Made by a program: the position numbers and the translations under genes
Assembly: GCA_964057195.1 (NCBI GenBank)
Contig: OZ059825.1
Location: forward strand, 8,184,001-8,248,000
Direction of reading: 5' to 3'
Length of the DNA: 64,000 nucleotides
Source: Orthosia cruda
Taxonomy: Eukaryota > Arthropoda > Insecta > Lepidoptera > Noctuidae
Notes under the pieces: generated by a model
Databases searched by the model: none
What the model was told of the DNA's origin: nothing
What the model saw: only the letters and a program-made list of their open reading frames with translations
Shown here: positions 41,816 through 52,776 of the stretch, piece by piece
Layout: every line of letters begins with the position of its first letter
Position numbering within the stretch: position 1 is the stretch's first letter

Positions 41816-41934
41816 ATGTAATACATATTTTTTATTTATCATCAATAGTTTTCTCAGCGCATACCTAAGAATGAATTGAATATGCAACATTTTGCTACTT
41901 TGGGTTACATTATTGCAATTTTCATAAGAATCTC

Positions 41935-42101
41935 TATTTTTTTTGAAAATATATTATAGCCTATGACACTTAGGAATAATGTAGCTTTCTACTGGTGAAA
42001 GAATTATCAAAATCGGTTCAGTAGATCCAGAGATTACCCACTCCAACGTCACAAACTGAAAAACTCACAAAATTTTACCTCTTTATAATATTAGTATAGA
42101 T
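41935..42101 (-). mobile_element. Helitron-like fragment, minus strand
   Basis: Starts within ATAGCCTATGACACTTAGG, includes CTACTGGTGAAAGAATTATC and AATCGGTTCAGTAGATCC, and ends with inverted 5' terminus CTTTATAATATTAGTATAGA. Its 3' end is missing. Confidence 0.65.
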
Positions 42102-42763
42102 TAGCAGACAAGAAAACGTGGCTGCTGCTACCGCCTCAGAAACATTTTACGTCACCCGCGAAAGGGCAGGCATCTGTCTTAAATCAGATATTTAATTTAC
42201 ACCCCGCTTGTAATCAGAAACTTCGTAGAATAATTGAAGCACCTCAAAATCTCATTAGGTATTTGTTCGGGTGTAAATAGAAAACGCCCTAATTGTATCA
42301 AACTCATTTCGGGGGCCCCATTCATTAAACGAATTGGGTGACATTAAGGAATTGTGAATTGAAATATGAGTTTCATGTTGCTAAGGGATTTTAGAAGAAT
42401 GTGCGTTAACTGGATACTGTGGATTATGATCTTTGTAAAGTGTGTTTTATAACACGCTTTTATTAGCTTGGTATGTATCTATGAATCTATTTAACGGAAT
42501 CTTTGAACGTAATTTTTACGCCCTTCAAAATTTCGGGTTGGTTTGAAACTTTGCTCCTCTTTGCTCACTTATCAAGGACCGATGACAATGCAATAATTTG
42601 AATAGTTTGTCCCCTTATCCTCACCAGGATCTTCGGGATTAGCTATTGATATATAAGTAAAATTTAAATATTAGTTTATAAAAACTATAAAAAACGCTTA
42701 ATAGAAAACCAAAATAAAAACAAGAAAAAGATTTTCAATAAATTTATAATATTTTGTTGTAAT
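42102..42763. other. No gene recognised
   Basis: No coding signal, RNA gene or repeat ends found. Confidence 0.35.
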
Positions 42764-42849
42764 AAAGCGTGGGGTGCTTTTTAAGACATTTTCAAAATTT
42801 CTACTTTTACTAATATCTGCCAATAAAACGTTCGAGCACCCCACGCTTT
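42764..42849. repeat. 86-bp element with perfect 15-bp inverted ends
   Basis: AAAGCGTGGGGTGCT (42764-42778) is exactly inverted at 42835-42849. It abuts a Helitron-like 5' end at 42850. It could be a minimal MITE. Confidence 0.65.
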
Positions 42850-43054
42850 TCTATACCAATATTATAAAGAGGAAAGATTTTTTTGTTTGTTTGTTTGTTT
42901 GTACCGAATAGGCTCCAAAACTACTGGACCGATTTCAAAAATTCTTTCACCGTTGGGAAGCTACTCTATCCCCGGGTGACATAGGTTACTTTTTATCCCT
43001 GTATTCCCACGGGAACGGGAACTACGCGGGTGAAACCGCGAGGCGTCCTCTAGT
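42850..43054 (+). mobile_element. Short Helitron-like element
   Basis: TCTATACCAATATTATAAAG (42850) to GCGTCCTCTAGT (43054). The interior has GTTTGTTTGTTTGTTTGTAC, ACTACTGGACCGATTTCAAA and ATCCCTGTATTCCCACGGG. Complete by both ends. Confidence 0.8.
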
Positions 43055-43188
43055 TGACTATAAAATACATATTTTCGTACAAATTTTTTAAACATTTTTT
43101 TTTTTAAGTTTTCGTAACTTAGCATCATGCCTGTATTTCCTGTAGGCGTAGAGGGTTATATTATCATAACTTAATTTGATTTAATTCC

Positions 43189-43950
43189 CTATGTCCCCTG
43201 TAAGGGGTAGAGGGCGTCCACAATAGTCCTCCATCGCAATCGGTCTTGTGCTTCATGCTTCAACTCGCTCCGCATCATACCAACGCTCGACGCTTCTGCC
43301 AACATGGTGCGATGCCATGTTTGAAGGGGATGGCCACGCTCTCTTTTGCCTTGGGGATTCCAATCTAGCGCTTGCTTGGGTATATCAGAATCCTTTCGCA
43401 GCGTGTTGCCAATCCAACTCCACTTGCGACGCATGTTCTGGCGGTCGATCGGGCTCTCGTGGCATTTCTCCAACAGCTCTACGTTGGTGATGGTCTCAGG
43501 CCAGTTGATTCTGAGTATATGACGAAGATTTGGATTTGGTGTGAGATGTTTTTTGTGACTATCCACGTTTCGCACCCGTAAAGCAGCACGGATTTGATAT
43601 TTGGCCCGAAGATTTTGAGTTTAATCCTTCGGGTCAGTTGCCGCTATTGCTAAACAGTTCTCAGCTGCGCGAAGGTAGCTCGTGCTTTAGCGATGTCCGC
43701 TTCACTGTCTCTAGTTCCTGACATGACGCTCCCGAGGTAAGTAAACTTGTGGACGCTTTCCACTGCCTCTGCGCCAATCAGCAACGGTAAAGTATTCTTC
43801 ACACCAAATCTCATCTCTTGGGTCTTCCGTGTTTATTTTTAGTCCCGTTTCTGCCATTTTCTGATGTAAATCGTTCAATTTTGCTAACATATCAACGTGG
43901 GTATGACTCCAATCCAAGTTTTTCAAGACGTTGGATAATCGCCATTATAT
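43189..43950 (-). pseudogene. LINE reverse transcriptase C-terminal relic, minus strand
   Basis: The minus strand at 43189-43560 reads PETITNVELLEKCHESPIDR, RRKWSWIGNTLRKDSDIPKQ and ALDWNPQGKRERGHPLQTW. Upstream (43711-43930, shifted frames) gives MLAKLNDLHQKMAETGLKIN and a KFTYLGSVMSGT-like stretch. This is the end of an RTE-like RT. The frame is broken several times and the active site is not visible. Confidence 0.75.
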
Positions 43951-44693
43951 CCCATCGTGCTTAATTTCATCTTAAGACAAACCTTTACTAAATCAATTGG
44001 AACCAGCTTCCGGACTCACCAAATACGTTTAGTAGTAGCAAGTTAGCAAGCTCTTTGAAAACTCATCCGAGTTAAATATAACCCCAGGCATTTTAATACC
44101 GGTTCGTCGCAATTTGATTTCAGATTAAAGAACACGATTTACCAAAGGATATTTTCATTAGTTCGGTTATCTTTGTTTTTGGGGTCAATAAATCTAAAGG
44201 TTCCTATCGCCGTCTACGGGCTAATGGTGCCCTTAGGCGGTGAACCCTTGATTTATATTAAAAGACAGGAGATAAGCCGCTCTTATTCTTACTGTTTTTC
44301 TCTTATTTCCAAGAAATGGTGCTAATGAGTAGATTTTTTTATTTACCGTTACATTTATTTAGTCTAGAACGCAAAAAACTTCATTGTAAACACAACTAAT
44401 CTAGATACAGCTCGAAATCAATCTTCTAAGCCTTCTCCCATGTATGTTTCAGTCTAGCCGGCTATAGCTGAATACCAGTTGTGTCCATGGAGAGATTGCT
44501 TATCTGACCCAAACTGACGAGTTACTGGGTATCGCGACATCGGCATTGGCAAGACTGTTTCTCAGATTGTGAAGATGCTGATTGTCTTGTTTAGGTAGGT
44601 AGGTACAGCTCTAGAGGAGCTAACCCACATAAACCAAATCGTATTTAATTATTAAAAATCTTAAGTAGGATTCTGTTCCAGGCTCGTATTAAG
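43951..44693. other. No gene recognised
   Basis: The interval 44450-44600 (GCTGAATACCAGTTGTGTCC, TTTCTCAGATTGTGAAGATG) resembles another dispersed moth repeat, but the ends are unclear. Confidence 0.35.
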
Positions 44694-45407
44694 TCCTACT
44701 TAATATTATAAACGCGAAAGTTTGTGAGGATGGATGTATGTATGTTTGTTACTCTTTCACGCAAAAACTACTGAACGGATTTAGATGAAACTTTACATTA
44801 ATATAGGTTATACATCAAAATAACACAAAGACTACAATTTATGATGTTTATTTTGGATTTTGGTCTTAACATAACGATAAATATCAACAACAACAATATG
44901 TCGGCAAAAATTCTGCTCTCTGAGTGCTATCTTCGCTTGCGCTGCCTAAACCATTGAAGATACGCAAATATAATGTACCGTAGGATTGTTTGTATTAAAT
45001 TGTTCTAAACAAAAGTCTGCGACGGCATATATTATATATCTACTTTTTATGTGGAAGTCACTATGACCAAAAAAAAATAATCTTAAATACAATTAAATTG
45101 GATAGACGTCGTTGATGGTTTTGTTCATTATGCGTATTTTCTCTACAGCAAATTCGATTTTCGAAGCGATTTCTTAATTCATACAATAGGCATAATTATT
45201 TATTTTAGTTAGTGTATTTTTAGTAGTTACATTCATTACTTTTAATTTCATTATTTTTAAATTAGAATTGTACAAAAAATCATTATAAATTGTAGTTATT
45301 CAGATGTATAACCTATATTACGAAGAAGCACAAATCTACAGGTGTACTGAGTGCGTGCAAAGCGTAGATAGATACATAGTTAAAAATTACCACGAGTACT
45401 TCAGGAC

Positions 45408-45626
45408 CACAACATTTTGGTGCATGAATTTAAAACAGCTAGATACAGAATGATCAATGGCGACCATTTCAAAGTAGTGATTCACCCAGACCGTGTATCA
45501 CGTGGTCAAAATGAGAGACGATTCAATGCCCCAACTACAAATTAAATAGCTGCTGTTATAGTTAGTAGTGAACAAACTACGTCTCGGGCAATCGCTGTAC
45601 AGGCGCGAGAAGGCATACTTTACTTC
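45408..45626 (+). pseudogene. Helitron Rep/helicase N-terminal domain fragment
   Basis: The frame from 45408 reads HNILVHEFKTARYRM, KVVIHPDRVSRGQNERRFNA and PTTN, one stop (45543-45545), then IAAVIVSSEQTTSRAIAVQA. This order (VVI.....P.G...RRFNAP...E.A.V.V) is the conserved N-terminal region of eukaryotic Helitron proteins, upstream of the HUH nuclease and Pif1-like helicase. Those catalytic parts are absent, so the fragment is dead. Confidence 0.75.
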
Positions 45627-45755
45627 TTATTTTTTTTCTTTTGGCTTGCGTTGGCCACTATCTCACCTGATGGTAAGCGATGATGTGGTCGACGGTGAAG
45701 CACGCTTGCCTAGAAAAAACCCATTCACTCTTGACTTAAATACCCTCAGATTGTA
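45622..45755 (-). mobile_element. LINE 3' UTR fragment inserted in the Helitron relic
   Basis: GGCCACTATCTCACCTGATG, GTAAGCGATGATGTGG, GAAGCACGCTTGCCTAGAA and CATTCACTCTTGACTTAAA on the plus strand are the inverse of the 3' UTR at 17452. A T-rich run at the left (45628-45642) is its tail. Confidence 0.7.
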
Positions 45756-45979
45756 ACTACTACTATTCTCATGGGTTCCAGACACACATAGATTCTATGA
45801 CGCTCTCGAGCACGGGCAAAAGCTAGTAATATATAAACGTAGTAACTATACTATCACCCTGGTGACGGTTTGAAAAGAGCCATTTAATTAGGCCTTTACA
45901 TGTAATAATTTTGCTAACAGCAATCTGAACAATGTCATATTTTTTTTCCTAATCTTGATTGGTCCCACAGCAGCTGTGT

Positions 45980-46640
45980 AATAGTACATTATGGTACAAG
46001 TGTGTAAGGTTGGTGATTACCGCTGAGGCGCCATTGAGACCCGAGCCGTAAGGTGAGGGTCTTAAGAGAGCCGAGGACGGTAATCATCAATACTCACGTG
46101 TATCATACGACGTTTTTCAACACACTTGTGAAAAAAATAATACTAAAAATCATTTTCAACAGTGAAAACGAGTTATGAATTTTTTTTCGCAATGGCGGGC
46201 AAAATTAATTAGATTTCCTATGCGCGCGCATCTAACAATGGCGATCGGCCATAGACTCAAAAAGATGTTTTTTTTTTTTGGCTTTTCTCGGATAGTGTTT
46301 TAGCCACGTACAAAATGGGGAATTTCAAGTTTTCTTTATTACAGACAAAAACAAAAAGTATATTTGAGTGAAAGTTTTATTTATTAAACACGTACAAGTT
46401 GAAATTATCTATTTAAATACGAAGTTTTATGAAATGTGTTGCATTAGTACTATTGAGCACGATCTTTTTTGTATCGAAACTGTTTTAAGAACAAAGCAAC
46501 TTAACCAATAAATTTAAAAAAAAACTCTTTATCTCACTTGTGAATAATAGTAATGAAAAAGTCACAGTTTGATAACAGGTGACATTATGTGCCTAATTGC
46601 GGTGAAATTAGAGCCACTTTATGAGCAAGTGTGTTGAAAA
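45980..46640 (+). mobile_element. Element with cruciform head, copy 2
   Basis: Closely matches 1478-2120 throughout. Head stems: ACAAGTGTGT (45996-46005) with ACACACTTGT (46120-46129); TTGGTGATTACCG (46010-46022) with CGGTAATCATCAA (46078-46090, one G-T type mismatch); AGACCC (46037-46042) with GGGTCT (46057-46062). The body then runs to the inverted end AGCAAGTGTGTTGAAAA. No transposase. The copies share CAATGGCGGGCAAAATTAAT and GCGCGCATCTAACAATGGCG. Confidence 0.75.
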
Positions 46641-46863
46641 GGTTCTTTCGTCTATTATTTTTCACGCTGTCCTGGTTTTGGTAGTGCTATTCTGTACAAA
46701 AACTTACCGTGACACAGTTGAAGTAAACACGAAGGGGCTGTCAATTCCTAACATTGGTTAGAATGACAGTTTACTACGAGCTTACATTTCCAAAGTCATC
46801 ATGGTAAAATGTCTACAGAATCGACCCGCTAATTTCTCTAGTCAATCTCTTATAATAGTAGTT

Positions 46864-46986
46864 TATGCAACGATTATATAATAGGGGTTATTAAAAAACG
46901 AGCGTGGGTTTATCACACGAGGAGAACCCGAGTGTGATAATAATATCACACAAGTGTTTTAATACCTAATTATATGCCGTTGCATA
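46864..46986. mobile_element. 123-bp foldback element
   Basis: TATGCAACG (46864-46872) is inverted at 46978-46986. The inner TTATCACAC (46910-46918) is inverted at 46932-46940 around GAGGAGAACCCGA. The TATGCAAC ends are shared with the foldback at 3935, although the middle differs. Confidence 0.65.
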
Positions 46987-47324
46987 CAATATTTTTTCTT
47001 CACTCATATAGTTGAAATAAAACAAAAGTGGAAATAGAAAAATATGTGGTATGGCGGACAATTAAGATTGACATCCATTGACAATGACTATATTTTTCTT
47101 CATGAAGTCAATGAGTCCATATATGCGCAAATAAATGAAAAAGCAAAAAGTTATTTTAAGATGCAGTTGTTTGAAAATCGAAGGAAAATGTTGCACTAGA
47201 ATGTTTTTTTTTTATTTTACCTATCCACGAATATAAAGAACGTGTTGATACAATATTTTTTTAATTCATATTTCGAACAATACGTTTTGAGTAGATAACT
47301 GTCATTAAAAACCTAGTAAACCAG

Positions 47325-47924
47325 AATAGTACATTGTGTATTAAGGGCGGTAAGTATGGAATTAGTAGACTCTAGTAAAAGCCCGAAGTCGAAGACTGAG
47401 GGCTTTCTGAGTCGAGGTTCGTAATTCCCGTACCGCCCGTGATACATACAATGTTTTTCATCACATTTGCGAGTAATAATTATGAATTATAGCTTTAATA
47501 CACAAGTCAGCACAGCAGCCACAGATTATACAGTGTTTCGTTCAGAAACTTTAAGGGCAAATACTCACGTAGGTATACAGCCATGACGGAGTGTAAAAAG
47601 AATTAAATAATTTCGAAGTTTTCATACTACGAGTATAACTATTAAAATCGATTATTAAGAACATTAGTTGAGTATTTAAGTAACATGTAGCGAGATTGCA
47701 AAGAAATTCCTTTTTAGATAACATTTTAAGACAATTTTTCAATTGCGTGTAAACTCCTTGCTTGAACTTGCATGACCTGTGTGCTGTGCCATAAATTAAA
47801 AAAAATATTACTTACCGCCCTAGGGTTTCTTGACAAAAAGAAAGCCCGAGGGTTTTATATGGGGCATTACGGCCAAGTTAACCTGTATGTTTAGATACTT
47901 TTTACGTGCAAGTGTGATGAAAAA
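47325..47924 (+). mobile_element. Element with cruciform head, second type, plus copy
   Basis: It begins AATAGTACATTGTGTATTAA. Stems: GGGCGGTA (47345-47352) with TACCGCCC (47431-47438); GGAATTA (47358-47364) with TAATTCC (47422-47428); GACTC (47368-47372) with GAGTC (47409-47413); AAAGCCC (47378-47384) with GGGCTTT (47400-47406). The head closes TTTTTCATCACATTTGCGAG and the element ends inverted, TGCAAGTGTGATGAAAAA. The body has a second CGGTAAG/CTTACCGCCC region. The inverse copy is at 52138-52776. Confidence 0.75.
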
Positions 47925-48443
47925 TCTTTTTCGGTAAAGTCCAACGTTATCCTAGCTGTCCAGCACACCATAATGGACGAAAAATTAATTAATTCTTCGA
48001 ACATCGAAAAATTATGGCTCATTCCGAAAATCAATCTCCTGCACATTTGCTAGGGTATCTCTATAAAATCGGTCATAAAGCGATTAATTTCAATAAACAG
48101 GCCAGGTAGGAAAATATTTACGACAGTGTATTAACGTAAAATCCGCTCTCTCGCCTTTATTATCGACGACATTATGTGCTATTCATCTGTTTTGGAGGGT
48201 GTTATGACTTTTTTTTTATAGGGTGAGAGAAAATTTTGGGTTTTCGTATTTTACGCAGGTTTGTTTCATGGTTACGAAGAGTACATGAGCTCTTTCAACG
48301 ATTTTGTCTTGCGTCTTGGCGATTTTTTTTTGGTATACAATGGTTGAATTTTAGGTCTTTCGATATTTTTTATGTGATAAATAGACACAAGCGGTTTTTG
48401 TATAGAAAATGTGTCAAACCAACATATTATTAATTCTAAGTTA

Positions 48444-48879
48444 TCCATACTAATATTATAAATTGGAAAATAACTCTGTTTGATACCTTTTCACGCCAAA
48501 ATCACTGAACAGAAGTCAATAAAATTAGGCAAGGAAATAGATGGCATCCTGAGAAAGGACATAGGCTTCTACCATAACGAAAAATATTGATACCAACCAA
48601 AGACATGTTTTCGTTTCGGTTTGGTGTTCTGTAGTGCTACTAGATGGCGCGCAGCAAATCTGTCCTTTCTTTTTTTGTATGAAGTCGATATTCTTCTCCA
48701 TAGCGTAAATAGTATACTGTCCAGTGAACGCTCGATCTAGGTAGAAAGGTAAGTAAGGTAGGTAGGTCTAGGTAAATAGGGTAGGTACAGGTAGGTAGGT
48801 AAGTAGGGTAGGTACAGGTAGGTAGGTAAGTAGGGTAGGATAGGCAGTTAACGGGAGCGAAGCTGCGGGCACAGCTAGT
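48444..48879 (+). mobile_element. Helitron-like element with GGTAG minisatellite
   Basis: ATACTAATATTATAAATTGG at the 5' side, then CACGCCAAAATCACTGAAC. A tandem GTAGGTAGGTAAGTAGGGTA run follows (about 48735-48840), then TTAACGGGAGCGAAGCTGCG and CAGCTAGT to 48879. Related interiors are at 30828 and 59330. Confidence 0.7.
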
Positions 48880-49788
48880 ATATAAATAATAAAAAATAAA
48901 AAATTAGTTAGGTAGGGTATTGTAGGGTAAGTAGGGTATTTTAGGGTAAGTAGGGTAGTGTAGGTACAGAAGGTAGTTAGGACAAGGTGGGGTAGGGTGG
49001 GAAGCCGAAGGGGACAGATAGTTCTAAATAAACGTTTTCTGGCTGTTAAAAGATTAGCCCTAAGAATAAAAATACAGGAACACTTTTTGTCAGTAATGGG
49101 GACGCAAATGGGCTGATTTAACGCAGAAAATCTCCTTTTAGATTTTTGTCATTTTTTGTCATATTTTGAATAGCTTCAAACAGACACAACTGTATAACAC
49201 AGTCGTTTAACATTTATTTAATATCATGAAAGTTTGAAACTCCTCCAATATTAAAACAAGATAAATGTCACCCAACACACGCAAAACCACGAAAAAGCAA
49301 TACTAAAATATTCATGTGAAGTTTTCTATTAATTTCCCGCGAAGTTGAACAACATTTAGAATAATAATAAGGGCTATTTGTTAGTACTAGCGTACCGTGA
49401 AGTTGGCAGAATTTCGCCGAAGTTTTCTTCGACGGTTCGGTTGGCAGTAATTGTATGAGATTATAATTATTTAAATTTCGTTCTCATTTTTTGTCTGGCT
49501 GAGGTAAATGTTGCCAATAGGTTTTAATAGTTAACCATTACTTATTTATTTTCAACCTGTACTGTCCCACTGCAAGGCAAAGGCATCCCTTTCTTCCTTC
49601 CTTCCAACCATAGATTGGCGCGCTCTGTCGTTTGTCTACGGTTTCGACAAATGATCATACGAGTATAGCCGTTGGGATTTTAGTCGTATATTTATTGTGT
49701 TTTATTTATATATTTGTTCATACATACTGTGACTCAGCTTCTGTTTTTATATTATTTTATTCCTTAAATATTGTATTTTCCGTTGCCG
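48880..49788. other. No gene recognised
   Basis: Another GGGTAGTGTAGG-type run (48905-48975) adjoins the Helitron-like copy. The remainder is AT-rich without a supported gene. Confidence 0.35.
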
Positions 49789-49979
49789 TGAATGTGTCCG
49801 TGGCTTCGACAGTGGGCCCTATCAGAATATCAGCGCAGCGTTATTGTATTTTTAATATCGTTGCACATGCTTAGATAGGAGCCTTTTTGGTCTCGCACGG
49901 GGTTATTTATTTTTATTTGTGTTTTGCTTATCTGATGTCTCCTGTGCGGGTCACAAATAAATATCTTTCTTTCTTTCAT
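49789..49979 (+). mobile_element. Retroelement-like 3' end, uninterrupted copy
   Basis: TGTGTCCGTGGCTTCGACAG, TGGGCCC, CAGCGCAGCGTTATT, TGGTCTCGCACGGGGTTA, CTGTGCGGGTCACAAATAAA and a TATCTTTCTTTCTTTC tail. It matches 8939-9512 minus the nested MITE. Confidence 0.6.
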
Positions 49980-50569
49980 TCTGTCGATAAGCAATATGGG
50001 CATCAAACTCGTCCCGCCATCTTCGCCTGGATATGTCGCGATGTTGCCGGACATTTTTCGGGACCTATTGTTGGTACTGTGATTGGTTTAGCCCATGAAC
50101 CGTTCGATATCCCGTTCGGTTGCCGACAACCGTTCCGCAGATGTGTCCGCCCCAGTCCCATTTGAACATGGCTGCTTTTTGGGTAACATCGGCGATTTGT
50201 GTTTTAGAGCGCACCACTGTACAAAGGCGGTCCGTTAATCTGAATCTATCTCTTGTCCATTGAATGAGTTTTTTTTTTATACAAGCCGTGTCCTCTATGC
50301 ACGATCCGAGGGTAATATATCTATCGGCAAAAATTACAAAATCCATACAAACTTTATACAAATTTTAACCCCTTTATCAACAAATTTTCATAAATCCTTC
50401 ATAAGGAACACTTTTCCATAATTTCATGCTTCTAGACCAAGTCAAAAGGCTGTGTTTCATCCAAATTCAAATGTATACGCGAACAGTTTTTGGCAAAATT
50501 GCAAATAAAATGTAGGATATTGAACTAATATTATAGAATTACTAGAGACAAAATAAGACCTAGATATCT
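49980..50569. other. No gene recognised
   Basis: The interval 49990-50260 is GC-richer (TCCCGCCATCTTCGCCTGGA, TTGCCGACAACCGTTCCGCA) with open frames on both strands, but no known domain is visible. Confidence 0.35.
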
Positions 50570-50774
50570 TCTATACTAATATTATGTAGAGGAAAGATGT
50601 GTATGTTTGTATTTTTGTATGTAACGAATAAACTTAAAAACTACATGACCGATTTTAAAAATTCTTTCACCGTTGGGAAGCTACACTATCCCCGGATGAC
50701 ATAGGATACTTTTTATCCCTGTATTACCACGGGGACGGACACAACGCGGGTGCAACCGCGAGGGGTCCGCTAGT
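50570..50774 (+). mobile_element. Short Helitron-like element
   Basis: TCTATACTAATATTATGTAG (50570) to AGGGGTCCGCTAGT (50774). Closest to 42850-43054. Complete by both ends. Confidence 0.8.
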
Positions 50775-51364
50775 ATCTTATAAAAATATTTACCTATAAA
50801 AACTGTCTCACTCACTCACTTAACATAAAGTTTGGTCATGTGTTCAAGGATTTTAATACTTTTTAATATCCAAAATTTTGAGATGAATTCAATTTTCTTG
50901 TTAACAGGAAATTTACAAGGTAACCTTTCAAGTAACAATGTTTTAGACGCTTCTATCCTTGTTATGAAAATTACTTGGCGCATAATTTAGACAAAGCTGA
51001 AAGGTCAATTAAATTTATTTCAGCAGTGACAGATTGGTGAATATTTTTAATGGGGATTTGGTTTTTAAACTACACGCAGAAACAAAGTTCGCTACAAGGC
51101 AGACGGGCGCAACGCGACAATGCGACAAATCTTTTTGCATATGTTCTAAAATTACTATACAGATAAGTTGTCGCATTCTCGCATCGTCGTAACTTGACTG
51201 TGTTTTATTAACCCAAGGGAACATAATTATACCGGGATGAAAATATCCTATGTCCAATTCCAGATACTGGTCTATGCATATGCCAAGTTTCAACCAAATC
51301 GATTCGCCGCGGCGTTTACAACTTGAAAAGGTTACAGACAGAATTACTTTCGCATTTATAATAA

Positions 51365-51415
51365 ACTAGCTGTAGCCCGCGACTTCGTCTGCGTGGCATT
51401 AGTACTTCGAATAGT
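51365..51415 (-). mobile_element. Dispersed-repeat 3' end, minus strand
   Basis: ACTAGCTGTAGCCCGCGACT and TCGTCTGCGTGG. This text ends a common moth repeat (inverted CGCAGACGAAGTCGCGGGC...CTAGT). The other end was not found. Confidence 0.5.
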
Positions 51416-52137
51416 CTATTTCAGGTATGTGGGCCGCCTTTCTTGGGAAATTATTAGTTAACCATACAAACTCCCACCCCCCTTGTAACGTTGTATTAGG
51501 TTGCTAACACATCGGAATCCGAGTAGCAAGAATAGGAAATAAGAAATACCTATTTACGCTTGCAGCCGATGTTTTTAACTGGCAATACTATAATGAATAA
51601 TTAATGACTGTCGCAAACTCCGCGTACGGAACTGGTTCGTTGAATGTTGGTAGTTGACTTCCCTCTCAATACGGTATGACTAACGCTCGCGGACTTCCTG
51701 CGGTTCGGCGGTCACTTGGCACTACGCAGCAGCAGAGTGACGGTGTCTGCACAATACTATTTGTACTTCTGCCACTTTCATATCGTCACCTCGAACAATA
51801 TATTTCTGCAACCGTTGTATAACGTAGACGTTACCGTGAACAAATAGACAAAACTTTTAAAATCAGCGTATCCCCAGATTGGATGAGTGTTGCAAAACCT
51901 ATATTATCTAGATTTATGTGACCATTGCGTGACTTGCTAAAATTTCGCTATTTGTAGAATTTTGAACACTTGAACCGTTGATTCACATAAATTGCGCTGG
52001 TGTATCAACAGTGATTGTTAATTTAAACACCATATTTTAACTTTTATGTTTTCACCGAGTGACCGTAACATAGGTGTAACGGTTATTTTTAAATACATTT
52101 GATGACATGATATCCTTTCATCTATTATTTTTCATCA
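51416..52137. other. No gene recognised
   Basis: The interval 51600-51830 is GC-richer, without a recognised frame. Confidence 0.35.
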
Positions 52138-52776
52138 CACTTGCACGTAAACAGTATCAAAACATACAGGTTAACTTGGCCGTAATGCCCCATATAAAAG
52201 CCTTGAGCTTTTTTGTTTGTCATGAAACCCTAGGGCGGTAAGTAATATTTTTTTTAATTTATGGCACAGCACACAGGTCATGCAAGTTCAAGCAAGGAGT
52301 TTACACGCAATTGAAAAATTGTCTTGAAATGTTATCTAAACAGGAATTTCTTTGCAATCTCGCTACATGTTACTTAAATACTCAACGTATGTTCTTAATA
52401 ATCGATTTTAATAGTTATTGTATGAAAACTTCGAAATTATTTAATTCTTTTTACACTCCTTCATGGCTGTATACCTAAGTATTTGCTCTTAAAGTTTCTG
52501 AACGAAACACTGTATAATCTGTGGTGTGGCCAAAAATTCGCCAACCGTTTAAAAAAAAGTTCACGTATTTCGTAATAACAGCTGTGCTGACTTGTGTATT
52601 AAAGCTATAATTCATAATTATTACTCGCAAATGTGATGAAAAACATTGTGTGTATCACGGGCGGTACGGGAATTACGAACCTCGACTTAGAAAGCCCTCA
52701 GTCTTCGACTTCGGGCTTCTACTAGAGTCTCGATCGTAATTCCTTACATACCGCCCTTAATACACAATGTACTATT
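52138..52776 (-). mobile_element. Element with cruciform head, second type, minus copy
   Basis: Inverse of 47325-47924 over its full length with high similarity. About 50 bp (52530-52580, GTGTGGCCAAAAATTCGCC) is absent from the other copy. The head lies at 52640-52776 with the same stems. The two copies form an inverted pair 4.2 kb apart. Confidence 0.75.

Larger units (their letters stand above)
44694..45827 (+). mobile_element. Helitron relic with internal Rep-like coding remnant
   Basis: The 5' side CTTAATATTATAAACGCGAA with GTTTGTGAGGATGGATGTAT and GAACGGATTTAGATGAAAC, and a 3' end GGGCAAAAGCTAGT (to 45827), are the family termini. Between them lies Rep-like coding sequence (45408-45626) and a LINE 3' end insertion (45622-45755). 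This links the short non-autonomous copies to an autonomous Helitron lineage, although the 5' terminus is not perfect and the unit could be composite. Confidence 0.6.

Noticed and set aside
41470..41868. Tyrosine/proline-rich (PAY)n protein
   Set aside because: It is a simple minisatellite open in several frames, with no initiation or splice context.
49887..50361. Overlapping frames on both strands in a GC-richer patch
   Set aside because: No recognisable domain, splice sites or strand bias.
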